Below, one piece after another: positions 1 to 7,549 of a stretch of DNA of 64,000 bases; positions within the stretch are counted from its first letter, which is position 1, and the number at the start of each line of letters is the position of its first letter. A model generated the notes under the pieces. That model saw only the letters and a list, made by a program, of their open reading frames with translations, had not been told where the DNA came from and did no database searches. Source of the stretch: an uncultured Eubacteriales bacterium. Lineage in GTDB: Bacteria; Bacillota; Clostridia; Oscillospirales; CAG-272. The position numbers and the translations under genes are program-made. Location: assembly GCA_934503195.1 (NCBI GenBank), contig CAKSVM010000004.1, forward strand, positions 1 through 64,000. Reading direction: 5' to 3'.

Positions 1-92
1 TATTCGGATGCGTCGATGTTTCCGCGCAGGACGCAAGCCGCGTCCCAGATTTGTTTTTCAAAGCCGATATTGCTTGTTGTAAGATCTGACAT
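1..92 (-). CDS. hsdM: Type I restriction-modification methyltransferase subunit HsdM (N-terminus only)
   Basis: Only the first 30 codons lie in the window; the gene runs off the left edge. The visible protein starts MSDLTTSNIGFEKQIWDAAC and continues to LRGNIDASEY, the characteristic N-terminal helix start of HsdM adenine methyltransferases, which pair with HsdS and HsdR in a type I restriction system. The ATG is at 92-90 and is preceded by AAGGAG about 8 bases upstream. It follows an HTH protein and an Mrr-like nuclease on the same strand, which fits a restriction/defence cluster. Family assignment is confident for the N-terminus; catalytic motifs are outside the window. Confidence 0.85.
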   Translation of the reverse strand, partial: MSDLTTSNIGFEKQIWDAACVLRGNIDASE

Positions 93-171
93 TAAGTAAA
101 CTCCTTATGTTTTTGTAAATTGCAGACAGTTTGAAAGTACGAAGTGCACCCAATACTGACGAAAACCATTG

Positions 172-1062
172 TTATGTGTTGCCGAGAGTCTCATCCAAGC
201 GGCGATCAAGCTCGCAGAAAAGCTTGATATAACCCGAGCTAATAGCATCTCTCAAGCTATCATACTGCTCTATAATGCAGTCAGCATCTATATCGTCATC
301 GTCCAATGATTTACTATGCACTTCAAAAAAGTCTCCATCACCGGTATATGAAACCGATACATAGCGCGTCTGTCCATCTGAATCTATGATCTTTGCCTCA
401 GCATAGACAATCATCATCCAAGGAATATTCTCGATCTTGATATCGAGGACCTGATAAGATTCATTTTCGTTTTTCATAGAATCAACACCCTTTCTGAAAC
501 GAGCGTCCTGCTCGCTTTCCGAATGATATTCTACCACAGAATTCTCGTCTTGTTTAGTCCTGCTGGGTCTGATTTTTGCGCCCGGCATGTCGGGAGATAT
601 ACGGATAAGCGGATAATCGCATGATTCCAAGCACATATTTATGTCATCCATACTCATCGCTTTTTTTATACCCGCTTTTATAATAGCACTGCGTTCATCG
701 CTATCGTCGAGTACCGGGAATGGATAGAGTGACAGTGCGCGCTGAGTTTGCCATAAATTCATTCTTAGGGCAATACATACCGCAATAAGATAGTCCCGTT
801 CGGATGTTTGCTTTTGACCGCTCAAAATCTTATATGTATAGTCTCTGGACATACCGGCACGCTGTGCTATATCAGTACGCGAAAGCCCGGATTTTTCGAT
901 AATGCTGTCCATAAACTGAACAAAGGTTTCACTATCCTGCCGATTCTCATGCTCTTTTAAGAGTTTTTTTACATTTTCTATTTTTCCGGATTGCATAAGT
1001 GATCCTAATGAATCAACATAATCATTGGAAACCTCTGGTAGTTTTTTCTCATCGTTTGCCAC
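172..1062 (-). CDS. HTH (XRE-like) domain protein of unknown function
   Basis: A 296-residue soluble protein. An XRE-like helix-turn-helix lies roughly at residues 40-105 (motif LSRTDIAQRAGMSRDYTYKI), followed by a small helical region and an acidic C-terminal domain I do not recognise. The longer frame opens at ATG 1131 but that codon has no Shine-Dalgarno; a GTG at 1062 is preceded by AGGGG five bases away, so I prefer it. The HTH plus the following about 45 residues align with the C-terminal part of the macro-domain protein at 6535-7527 (shared ETF, IIxEKG, RA, KI, IAL and a final N..L..PLI/PIL). It sits between an Mrr-like nuclease and hsdM, so a regulatory or accessory role in that cluster is possible but not shown. 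Confidence 0.7.
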   Translation of the reverse strand: MANDEKKLPEVSNDYVDSLGSLMQSGKIENVKKLLKEHENRQDSETFVQFMDSIIEKSGLSRTDIAQRAGMSRDYTYKILSGQKQTSERDYLIAVCIALRMNLWQTQRALSLYPFPVLDDSDERSAIIKAGIKKAMSMDDINMCLESCDYPLIRISPDMPGAKIRPSRTKQDENSVVEYHSESEQDARFRKGVDSMKNENESYQVLDIKIENIPWMMIVYAEAKIIDSDGQTRYVSVSYTGDGDFFEVHSKSLDDDDIDADCIIEQYDSLRDAISSGYIKLFCELDRRLDETLGNT

Positions 1063-1170
1063 AATTACCCCTATATCGTACATTGAATTTATCTGTGATA
1101 ACTGTACAAGTAGAATTATAGGATCACACATAAATTCACATTGCGTTTGCGTATCTTATGTATATAATTT

Positions 1171-1199
1171 ATTATAGCACACATTCAGCAATTTGTCAA
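1171..1199 (-). promoter_or_regulatory. Promoter of the HTH gene
   Basis: On the minus strand, TTGACA (1199-1194) and TATAAT (1176-1171) are separated by 17 bp, a full sigma-A consensus. It reads toward the HTH gene and leaves a leader of about 100 bases if the GTG start is right. Confidence 0.85.
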
Positions 1200-1295
1200 C
1201 AGTTTGTGCCAAATGCCGGCATTTTTCCCTCTCATCGGCATAGATAACCAACCTTCCTGTTTCTTTCGCGAATGAAACCGCTTTGCTCCAGCTAT

Positions 1296-1328
1296 ACCAA
1301 AAAGCAGATGGCATCTGACGCCATCTGC
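1296..1328 (-). terminator. Intrinsic terminator after the Mrr-like gene
   Basis: On the minus strand GCAGATGGC, a 7-base loop and GCCATCTGC form a perfect 9-bp stem followed by TTTTT. It ends the transcript of the nuclease gene before the HTH promoter. Confidence 0.85.
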
Positions 1329-1398
1329 AATCAAGTAAGCTTTATATGATTTTGCCTCTGTCATATAGCAGAGCTTTTAATACTCACGCCGAATATAG

Positions 1399-2397
1399 TT
1401 ATAACACATCCTCATCCTTCGGAATAGGAATATAAACCATCTTCATAGGAATCATCTTCCTGTACTTCTCACTGAGCTGATCATAGTATTTGAGTACCAG
1501 ATCGACAAACTCAGTACCGTTGATCCCACGGATAATCGGGTTTATCTTCAAGTAATCCTGAGCCTTTTTAGTGTAGTTCGATAAAGTGACAAACACCCCA
1601 TAATCTCCGCCATACATCGCGCCTTTCAGCGATTGAACAACTGTCTCGCTTATGTCGCTGTCCTGGCTCTTTACCTGAACAATGATACGTGGTGGAAGTT
1701 CATCCTTGTATGCGGTGATGTCAATGCCGCTGTCGCCGCCGTGTGGAGACAACGTGCATCTGTATCCCATTGCACGGAGCAGATCAGCCACAAATTCTTC
1801 CAAGGCGTAACCTTTGAGATTCTTGCTCAGCTCCTTCAGGATGAAATCACGAGTTGATTCAATAATATCATCCGCTGTTGCAGCTACAGTCTCATCTGGC
1901 TCTGTCATTGCGACTGTTGGCTTGAAGCCCTTATCAAGTGCTTGCAGATACTCGTCAGCGTAATTCTTGACTGAGAAAAATGTCAATGCCGAGCCAATTT
2001 CATAGAGTGCGCCCTGAGAAAACGCGGTTCTTGGGATATGTTTGAGCCACGTTACTTTTCTCTGGTGTACATACTGCTTTGCGTCAGGCGCATAGATAGA
2101 CTCACTTTCGATCCTGCCGATATTTATCTTCCGATCGGATTTCGAAGGAAAGACTATATAATCGCCTATCTGGACTTCAACAGCAAACCTATACAGCATA
2201 CCGGCGCAGACGGCAATTGAACCTTTCTTTGCATTCGGATATACCTCTGCGCAGTGAGCTTTGAAAGCTTCGCGTGTATGTACAAGTTCACCGCAATCGC
2301 CGAATTCCTTCCAGCCGATCGCTACTACATTTCCATTCAAAAACAGCGAGTCGTCTGTTGTGTGTATACCCCAGACCGTCAGTTCGTCGTTTGACAT
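1399..2397 (-). CDS. Mrr-type restriction endonuclease
   Basis: A 332-residue protein with two parts. The N-terminal half (about 1-140) has the pattern WGIHTT, GDYIVFPSK and INIGRI seen in PUA/EVE-like modified-base-binding domains linked to nucleases. The C-terminal half (about 180-300) is an Mrr_cat PD-(D/E)xK fold: GYRCTLSPHGGDSGIDI then RIIVQVKSQ gives the catalytic D and Q-x-K residues. Such enzymes usually cleave modified or methylated DNA. Start: the frame opens at 2415, but GGAGTG sits just before ATG 2397 (MSNDELTV), so I use that codon. It has its own consensus promoter. Neighbouring hsdM suggests a defence cluster; substrate is unknown. Confidence 0.85.
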   Translation of the reverse strand: MSNDELTVWGIHTTDDSLFLNGNVVAIGWKEFGDCGELVHTREAFKAHCAEVYPNAKKGSIAVCAGMLYRFAVEVQIGDYIVFPSKSDRKINIGRIESESIYAPDAKQYVHQRKVTWLKHIPRTAFSQGALYEIGSALTFFSVKNYADEYLQALDKGFKPTVAMTEPDETVAATADDIIESTRDFILKELSKNLKGYALEEFVADLLRAMGYRCTLSPHGGDSGIDITAYKDELPPRIIVQVKSQDSDISETVVQSLKGAMYGGDYGVFVTLSNYTKKAQDYLKINPIIRGINGTEFVDLVLKYYDQLSEKYRKMIPMKMVYIPIPKDEDVL

Positions 2398-2459
2398 TAA
2401 ATACACTCCAATCATTCTTTTCTACAGCATTATGCAGTTCGATAAATTACGCCGTTTAT

Positions 2460-2488
2460 ATTATACCGCAATTGATACGTATTGTCAA
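2460..2488 (-). promoter_or_regulatory. Promoter of the Mrr-like gene
   Basis: Minus-strand TTGACA (2488-2483), 17-bp spacer, TATAAT (2465-2460); full consensus. The leader to the ATG is about 55 bases. Confidence 0.85.
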
Positions 2489-2693
2489 GTACCTGAGATA
2501 AATTCCGAGTTCAAGCAAATCGTGATCCGGTATGCAAGCAGTCATGAATATCATGAATAAATATACAATAAGCATCTGCCCCGAAAGGTGCATTTCACTT
2601 GTAAATGTGCTCAATTCTTGCATAAATATTCATTGATATTCAATATTTCCCCTCAATTTCAGGGGTCAGACCGGGGTCACCGCCATCTCCCAA
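2489..2693. other. AT-rich intergenic region without recognised content
   Basis: Between the Mrr promoter and the tRNA terminator there is AT-rich DNA in which I see no gene, RNA or clear repeat. A short CCCCTCAATTTCAGGGG hairpin occurs at about 2650-2665. Confidence 0.5.
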
Positions 2694-2731
2694 GCAAAAG
2701 AAAACTCCCGTAAAACCAAGGTTTTACGGGA
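2694..2731 (-). terminator. Intrinsic terminator of the tRNA operon
   Basis: On the minus strand TCCCGTAAAAC, loop CTTG and GTTTTACGGGA make a perfect 11-bp stem (2731-2706), followed by GTTTTCTTTTGC. It lies just after the tRNA-fMet CCA end. Confidence 0.9.
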
Positions 2732-2737
2732 TAAAAA

Positions 2738-2815
<78 letters not shown>

Positions 2816-2818
2816 ATA

Positions 2819-2907
2819 TGGTGCCGGAAACCGGGCTCGAACCGGTACGAGACTTTCGTCTCACGGGATTTTAAGTCCCGGGCGTCTGCCAATTTCGCCA
2901 CTCCGGC
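2819..2907 (-). tRNA. tRNA-Leu (TAA)
   Basis: Class II tRNA with a long variable arm (GAGACGAAAGTCTC), anticodon TAA in the loop between GGGA and TCCC, acceptor stem GCCGGAG/TTCCGGC with one G-T pair, discriminator A and encoded CCA. It is the first gene of a two-tRNA operon with a consensus promoter upstream. Confidence 0.95.
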
Positions 2908-2963
2908 TTGTCGGTCGTCGCTTTTTTTGAACCGAGCCTGCGGTCTCTCTCGACTGCTCTAAT

Positions 2964-2992
2964 ATTATATCACATTCCGATCGCTTTGTCAA
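2964..2992 (-). promoter_or_regulatory. tRNA operon promoter
   Basis: Minus-strand TTGACA (2992-2987) and TATAAT (2969-2964) with a 17-bp spacer; full consensus, as expected for a stable RNA operon. Confidence 0.92.
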
Positions 2993-3116
2993 GGGGTTTT
3001 TGAAAATTTCTCAAGTTTTTTACGGATTTTTTCGTGACGCAAATTCATAAAGTAAATGCAAAAATAATATTCATCTTGCATTTTGTTGAATTTGCATTTT
3101 ATTAACATAAATATCC

Positions 3117-3145
3117 TTGACAGACGCATTGTGAAATGATATAAT
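3117..3145 (+). promoter_or_regulatory. Promoter of the nucleotidyltransferase-like gene
   Basis: TTGACA (3117-3122), 17-bp spacer, TATAAT (3140-3145); full consensus, 55 bases before the start codon. Confidence 0.88.
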
Positions 3146-3199
3146 ATAATGATATAGTAGTAAAGCTATATGGTCGGTTTGGGGAAGAAGGAGGATTAT

Positions 3200-3868
3200 A
3201 TGTATAAATTCGTTACCGCATCTGAGGTCAAACCGTACCGTGACGTTTGTTCGGAAGTTCTCTGGGACGCCTGCGCAATCCTTTTGGAGGAAAGCATCTC
3301 CGCACAATTCACACTCATCGGTAGCGGGGCAAAAAACCTTGTCACACGCGACGGAAATGCTCCATACGATCTCGACTACAACCTTGAGATCGTCAAGGTT
3401 AATGATACGCGCCTGAACTTGAATGACCCGCGTCACCTCAAGGAAACTGTGCGCATCGCGCTGAACAAAGCTGCGGGTCAAGATTGGTTTGTGAATGAAC
3501 TGTTCAGCAGTTCAAAAGATTCAAAATCAGTTCTCACTACGTTGCTGCACTTCAGAAATGAACCACAGGTAATTTTCTCATTCGACGTCGCAATTATTAT
3601 GAAAGAGGACGGAAAAACATACCGCCTCCAACATAATAAGAACGCGTATGGTTTTGGATGCGACCAATACATCTGGAACGAGATTCCCAACTCAGCGAAT
3701 ATCACCAAAAAGTCAGATAAAATCAAGAAGGCCGGACGCTGGGACCTAGTTCGTGAGAGGTATCTTGATCTCAAAAATCAATATCTTCGAAACGGTGACC
3801 GCAGCCATCCGTCATATGTCGTGTTCGTTGAAGCTGTAAATGAAATTTACAGTAGAATCCGAAGATGA
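3200..3868 (+). CDS. Nucleotidyltransferase-like protein
   Basis: A 222-residue soluble protein. FTLIGSGAKNLVTRDG followed by YDLDYNLEI resembles the G-S plus D-x-D core of pol-beta type nucleotidyltransferases; a third acidic residue could be D in VIFSFDVAII. The frame is open from 3170, but AGGAGG at 3188-3194 positions ribosomes for ATG 3200. It is a single-gene unit with its own promoter and a terminator beyond 3902, next to tRNA genes, a common landing site for accessory DNA. The substrate is unknown; it could be an RNA- or nucleotide-modifying enzyme, or the enzyme half of a toxin-antitoxin pair whose partner is not seen here. Confidence 0.6.
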   Translation: MYKFVTASEVKPYRDVCSEVLWDACAILLEESISAQFTLIGSGAKNLVTRDGNAPYDLDYNLEIVKVNDTRLNLNDPRHLKETVRIALNKAAGQDWFVNELFSSSKDSKSVLTTLLHFRNEPQVIFSFDVAIIMKEDGKTYRLQHNKNAYGFGCDQYIWNEIPNSANITKKSDKIKKAGRWDLVRERYLDLKNQYLRNGDRSHPSYVVFVEAVNEIYSRIRR

Positions 3869-3901
3869 GAAGCCACATATAATCAGCGTATCTTAAATAA
3901 G

Positions 3902-3950
3902 CCGATATTCTCCGCCGCAAACGTGGTGAGGAATATCGGATTTTATATTT
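3902..3950. terminator. Terminator between convergent genes
   Basis: CCGATATTC (3902-3910) pairs with GAATATCGG (3931-3939) and is followed by ATTTTATATTT on the plus strand. It ends the plus-strand gene and lies just beyond the stop of the minus-strand macro-HD gene. Confidence 0.7.
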
Positions 3951-3959
3951 CCGAACCGC

Positions 3960-5066
3960 TCAGTCGATTTCCGCCGAGTCGCCAAACATCTCCGCGCAGA
4001 TCTCCCTCATCTCACCATAAACCCCCGAAGTCTCCGGCCTTCTCCCAAGCTCCGAAAGCCCTTCAAGCAGCTTCCGATAATACCACGCCTGAAGCCGCTT
4101 CGGCGCGTTGAAACGACTCCACAGCTCCTCCCCGGCCGATCTGTAGTCGCGGCTCATGCTCCGCAGATTCGACACCTTGTCCGCCAGCACCAGCATCTTC
4201 TGCCGGACATCGGCTTTCGGAACCTCAACGACCGTACTCAGCTTCCTCATATACCAGATCTGATGCTTATCCTCGGTGTGCGCGTTCACGAGCGCGGCGA
4301 CATCGGTGCCGAATTTGTCATAGATATCAAGCAGCGTCGTATCGGTGTCCTCGACCGTGTCGTGAAGAAGTCCGGCGATCACAAGATTCGTGTCGGCGTT
4401 CATCGACGAGAGAATCTCGGCCGTTTCGAGCGGATGCAGAATGTACGGCTTTCCGGAACCCTTCCTCGTCCCGCCCCTGTGGGCGTTTTCCGCGAAGGCC
4501 TCTGCCTCCTCGATTTTCGCGTGAGTTTCACGCGCGCCGCCGCGCGAAATTCCTTCAAGAGCCGATCTGTAAGCGGCCGCTGTCCGACCGCCGAGGCAGG
4601 CGAACAGAACGCTCATTCCATAACCCTTGTTTATCGTCATCCAGTCGGATATCGTCCGGAGCGCGATCCCGGCCGCCTCTTCAACCGGATATCCGTACGC
4701 GCCGGTGGAGATCGACGGAAAAGCGATCTCGTGGATTATGTGCTCCTTCGCGAGCTCGAGCGAGTTGAAGTAGCAGTTTCTGAGCAGCTTCGCGTCATTT
4801 TCAGAGCCCGAATAGCACGGACCGACCGTGTGGATCACATACCGCGCTTTGAGGTTATATCCTTTTGTGATCTTCGCTTCACCTGTCTCACAGCCGCCGA
4901 GCTTACGGCATTCCTCGAGAAGTCCCATTCCCGCGGCTCTGTGAATCGCGCCGTCGACTCCGCCACCGCCAAGAAGCGAATTATTCGCGGCGTTGACGAC
5001 GCAGGAAATGTCAAGCTTCGTGATATCGGCCGTCACGACGCGGATCGAATTCTCAAACTCAGCCAT
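3960..5066 (-). CDS. Macro domain - HD (SpoT/MESH1-like) hydrolase fusion
   Basis: A 368-residue two-domain protein. Residues 5-170 are a macro domain: DITKLD, VVNAANNSLLGGGGVDGAIH, GEAKITKGYNL, YVIHTVGP and FPSISTGAYGYP give the ADP-ribose-binding loops. Residues 185-340 are an HD hydrolase of the RelA/SpoT-hydrolase type: AHRGG, KPYILHP (H211) and LLHDTVEDTD (H235 D236), as in small alarmone hydrolases. By family knowledge the first half binds or cleaves ADP-ribose linkages and the second may hydrolyse (p)ppGpp or a related nucleotide. The frame extends to 5126, but ATG 5066 overlaps the stop of the preceding DraG-like gene (TAATG), so translation is coupled. I infer that both proteins act on the same ADP-ribosyl substrates or their products. 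Confidence 0.85.
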   Translation of the reverse strand: MAEFENSIRVVTADITKLDISCVVNAANNSLLGGGGVDGAIHRAAGMGLLEECRKLGGCETGEAKITKGYNLKARYVIHTVGPCYSGSENDAKLLRNCYFNSLELAKEHIIHEIAFPSISTGAYGYPVEEAAGIALRTISDWMTINKGYGMSVLFACLGGRTAAAYRSALEGISRGGARETHAKIEEAEAFAENAHRGGTRKGSGKPYILHPLETAEILSSMNADTNLVIAGLLHDTVEDTDTTLLDIYDKFGTDVAALVNAHTEDKHQIWYMRKLSTVVEVPKADVRQKMLVLADKVSNLRSMSRDYRSAGEELWSRFNAPKRLQAWYYRKLLEGLSELGRRPETSGVYGEMREICAEMFGDSAEID

Positions 5067-6334
5067 TAGCGACCCAAGAAAATCGCGCGGATCGACTCCT
5101 TCGTGACAAAGAAGGAATTCCCCCACGGATTCAGTATGATACCCTCGAAGTCGGCTTTAAGCACGTTTTCAAGCACTACACCTATCTTCTCGCGGATCTT
5201 CGGTGCCGGCTCGCCTTTTGAAAGCTCTTCGCAGCTCGTGAACGCGATGTGGATAAGGGATCCGTTCTTCAGCCCGAGAGTCTGATACCTGACTTTGAGC
5301 CCGCCCGGAAGGATACACTCGCGGCCGGGGAGCAGCTCCGACTTTGTATCGAGGCTCCCGGCAAACTCGAGCGGGGGGAGAATGGGAACTATGAACTCCC
5401 CGCCCCCGATCATCGCGATCCTTATCGCGTCGAGCACAGCGATGTATTTTTCGCGGCTGTTGTCAACCTCAAAATCCTTTATCGCCTCGTCAATAAGCGT
5501 CATGAAATCAACCCGGTTTTTCTGTGCTGCCTTAACCCGCGCTTCGAACCTGTCAAGCACCTCGATAAGATCGGCGGTAAGCCTTTCACGGCACTCTTTT
5601 TTCAGCTCATCCGGAACGCCGTAGAAGCCTTCAGCGACGCTCCCCGCGATCGCGCTCAGCGTGTCACAGTCGCCGCCGAGCGAAACCGCCGTGCGAATGA
5701 CGTCCTCGAAGCTCTTCCCCTCAAGAAACGCCGTGATCGCCTCGGGAACCGTCTCCTGACAGCTCTCGACGTGATGATATCCCGGCCGGATCTCGTCACA
5801 GCTTCGGCCAAGATCGTACCCGAATCTCGTCTCGATGAAAGACTTTATCTCCCGCTTGTCGGCTCCGGTGCGCGCGAGGAAAATCGCGGCGGCGGTCGCC
5901 TGCGCGCCCTTTATCCCCTCTGGATGATTATGAGTCACCTCGGCCGAAATCCTCGCGGCGTTCAGAACCGAGTCGAGGTCGTCAAACAGCCACGCGGCCG
6001 ACGAGACCCGCATCGCCGAGCCGTTTCCAAAGCTCCCGTACGGCTTCGGATCGGGACTTTCAAGCCACCGCAAAAAGCTTCCGCCATATCCGGCGTCGGG
6101 ATAACGGCGGCCATATTCCCGCAGCTTCGCGACAAGCTTCGCCCTGATCTCATCCTCCGTAACCTTGCGCTTTTCGTCAAGGACGTCAAGAAAGGCGTCG
6201 GCCACCGCCAAGGTCATAACCGTGTCCTCAGTGAACCTTGCCCCGCGCGAGAAAAGCGGAAATTCCTTCGTTTTGTTCCCTCTGTCAAATTCAAACGGAC
6301 TTCCGATGATATCGCCAAGAATCGCTCCGTACAT
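5066..6334 (-). CDS. ADP-ribosylglycohydrolase (DraG/ARH family) with C-terminal SseB-like domain
   Basis: A 422-residue protein. Residues 1-270 match the ARH/DraG fold, which removes ADP-ribose from protein side chains with two Mg ions: GAILGDIIGSPFEF at the N-terminus, FTEDTVMTLA, THNHPEGIKGAQA and LGGDCDTLSAIAGS (metal ligands). Residues about 290-420 resemble the SseB N-terminal domain (FIVPILPP, IHIAFTSCEELSKG, GIILNPWGNSFFVTKE), a module of unclear function seen in secretion and immunity-related proteins. Start ATG 6334 has AAGGGAGAG upstream and an extended -10 promoter. It is translationally coupled to the macro-HD gene that follows, giving a two-gene unit for reversing ADP-ribosylation. 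No ADP-ribosyltransferase is visible in the window. Confidence 0.88.
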   Translation of the reverse strand: MYGAILGDIIGSPFEFDRGNKTKEFPLFSRGARFTEDTVMTLAVADAFLDVLDEKRKVTEDEIRAKLVAKLREYGRRYPDAGYGGSFLRWLESPDPKPYGSFGNGSAMRVSSAAWLFDDLDSVLNAARISAEVTHNHPEGIKGAQATAAAIFLARTGADKREIKSFIETRFGYDLGRSCDEIRPGYHHVESCQETVPEAITAFLEGKSFEDVIRTAVSLGGDCDTLSAIAGSVAEGFYGVPDELKKECRERLTADLIEVLDRFEARVKAAQKNRVDFMTLIDEAIKDFEVDNSREKYIAVLDAIRIAMIGGGEFIVPILPPLEFAGSLDTKSELLPGRECILPGGLKVRYQTLGLKNGSLIHIAFTSCEELSKGEPAPKIREKIGVVLENVLKADFEGIILNPWGNSFFVTKESIRAIFLGR

Positions 6335-6392
6335 AAAATCTCTCCCTTTGATAATTCATATTTGTCAGCTGGAATTCCTTCTAACGTAAAAT

Positions 6393-6398
6393 ATTATA
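6393..6398 (-). promoter_or_regulatory. Extended -10 promoter of the DraG/macro-HD unit
   Basis: On the minus strand TGATATAAT is an extended -10 element; the -35 region is weak. It begins right after the terminator of the upstream macro-HTH gene. Confidence 0.6.
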
Positions 6399-6403
6399 TC
6401 ACA

Positions 6404-6436
6404 TCCGAAAAGCAAAATGGTCGCCTTGAAGGCGAC
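6404..6436 (-). terminator. Terminator after the macro-HTH gene
   Basis: On the minus strand GTCGCC, TTCAA and GGCGAC form a hairpin (6436-6420) followed by CATTTTGCTTTT. It separates the macro-HTH transcript from the DraG/macro-HD unit. Confidence 0.7.
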
Positions 6437-6443
6437 ATCAGAC

Positions 6444-6527
6444 CTGTTCTATAACCCGACCTTAGCGTATCAAATTGGCGACGTAAGTCGGCAATTTGAT
6501 TGACACATCGGGAGGGTTATCGAACAG
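6444..6527. repeat. Nested inverted repeat (84 bp)
   Basis: The outer arms CTGTTCTATAACCC (6444-6457) and GGGTTATCGAACAG (6514-6527) pair over 14 bp with one mismatch. The inner arms ATCAAATTGGCGAC (6469-6482) and GTCGGCAATTTGAT (6487-6500) pair over 14 bp with one mismatch and a GTAA loop. The segments between inner and outer arms do not pair. It lies just after the macro-HTH stop codon and has no T-run, so it is not a simple terminator; a small mobile element or an RNA-processing hairpin are possible. Confidence 0.8.
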
Positions 6528-6534
6528 CTCTATT

Positions 6535-7527
6535 TTACCAACAGAGAATCGGCTGGCCGAATTCGAACAGCGTCTCGTTTATTTCATAGATATCGTAATT
6601 CCGGTTTCTGATGAAAAACTCGATTATGATATCCGATTTGTCGCTGTGAGTCAGCGTGTACCCGGCTTTTCCGATGAACTCCCGCGTCTCGTCAATATCA
6701 AGCCCCAGCGCGATCGCAAAGGCGACACAGACCGATTTTCCCGGACGATAATTCCGGTTGTTCTTTATCTTCGAGAAGAATTTGCGGTCGATATTCGCCC
6801 TTTTGTAGACGTCGGGGTCGCGGAAACCCTTTTCGTCTATGATTCTCACAAGAGCCTCGGAAAAGGTCTCGCCGACCTCGCAAAGAAGGTTTTCGAGCGG
6901 GATATCCTTCCGGGCGGCTTCGATCGCGTCAGCTCTCCGGCGCGCGAGAATACCGTTGATCCCGGCTTCACTGCCGCCGTACTCCTCGGTTCGCTTCGCG
7001 TCAACGTAATTCTCGTCGACAAAGCTTTTCACCGTGTCAAAGAGCTTTGTTGACAGCGCGAAGGACGGGAAATCGAAAACGACGAGGAAAACCCTCATCT
7101 CATGCCTCATAAGAAAATCGCTTATGACATTCAACGCGCATTTCAGAGCGACGTCGCGCGGAAATCCCAGATTCCCGGCCGAAAGAAGCGGAAAGGCAAT
7201 CGATTCGCAGTCATTTTCAAGTGCGAGCGAAAGGGCCTTGCGGTAACAGCTTTCGAGAAGCGCGGTTTCATTTTCTCCGCCGCCGCGCCAGACCGGAGAG
7301 ACCGCGTGGATCACATATTTTGCCGGAAGTCCGAACGCCGGGGTTATCGCGGCGTCGCCGAACCCGATTTCGCCGATCTTTTTCCGCGCGTCAAGCAGCT
7401 TTTCCCCGGCTTTTTTATATATCGCGCTGTCGACTCCAAAGCCCGCGATCGGCCGATGATTCGCGGCGTTGACTATCGCGTCGGCATTCATCGCGGTTAT
7501 ATCGTTCCGAACGATCTCAAATGGCAT
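6535..7527 (-). CDS. Macro domain protein with C-terminal HTH-like domain
   Basis: A 330-residue protein. Residues 1-175 form a macro domain: RNDITAMNADAIVNAANHRP, GFGVDSAIY, GFGDAAITPAFGLPAKYVIH and FPLLSAGNLGFP mark the ADP-ribose site. Residues about 215-330 contain an HTH-like module (PDVYKRANIDRKFFSKI) and a short helical tail that match the HTH protein at 172-1062. Start ATG 7527 has GAGGTG six bases upstream. It begins 22 bases after the recO stop, so it probably rides on the era-recO transcript. Enzymes of this fold bind or hydrolyse ADP-ribose or O-acetyl-ADP-ribose; the HTH part may bind DNA or a partner. Whether it is catalytic cannot be told here. Confidence 0.85.
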   Translation of the reverse strand: MPFEIVRNDITAMNADAIVNAANHRPIAGFGVDSAIYKKAGEKLLDARKKIGEIGFGDAAITPAFGLPAKYVIHAVSPVWRGGGENETALLESCYRKALSLALENDCESIAFPLLSAGNLGFPRDVALKCALNVISDFLMRHEMRVFLVVFDFPSFALSTKLFDTVKSFVDENYVDAKRTEEYGGSEAGINGILARRRADAIEAARKDIPLENLLCEVGETFSEALVRIIDEKGFRDPDVYKRANIDRKFFSKIKNNRNYRPGKSVCVAFAIALGLDIDETREFIGKAGYTLTHSDKSDIIIEFFIRNRNYDIYEINETLFEFGQPILCW

Positions 7528-7549
7528 TCTGTCACCTCATTTGATATTA

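Noticed and set aside
5249..6454. Plus-strand frame of about 400 codons opposite the DraG-like gene
   Set aside because: No recognisable protein features; the opposite strand encodes a clear enzyme.
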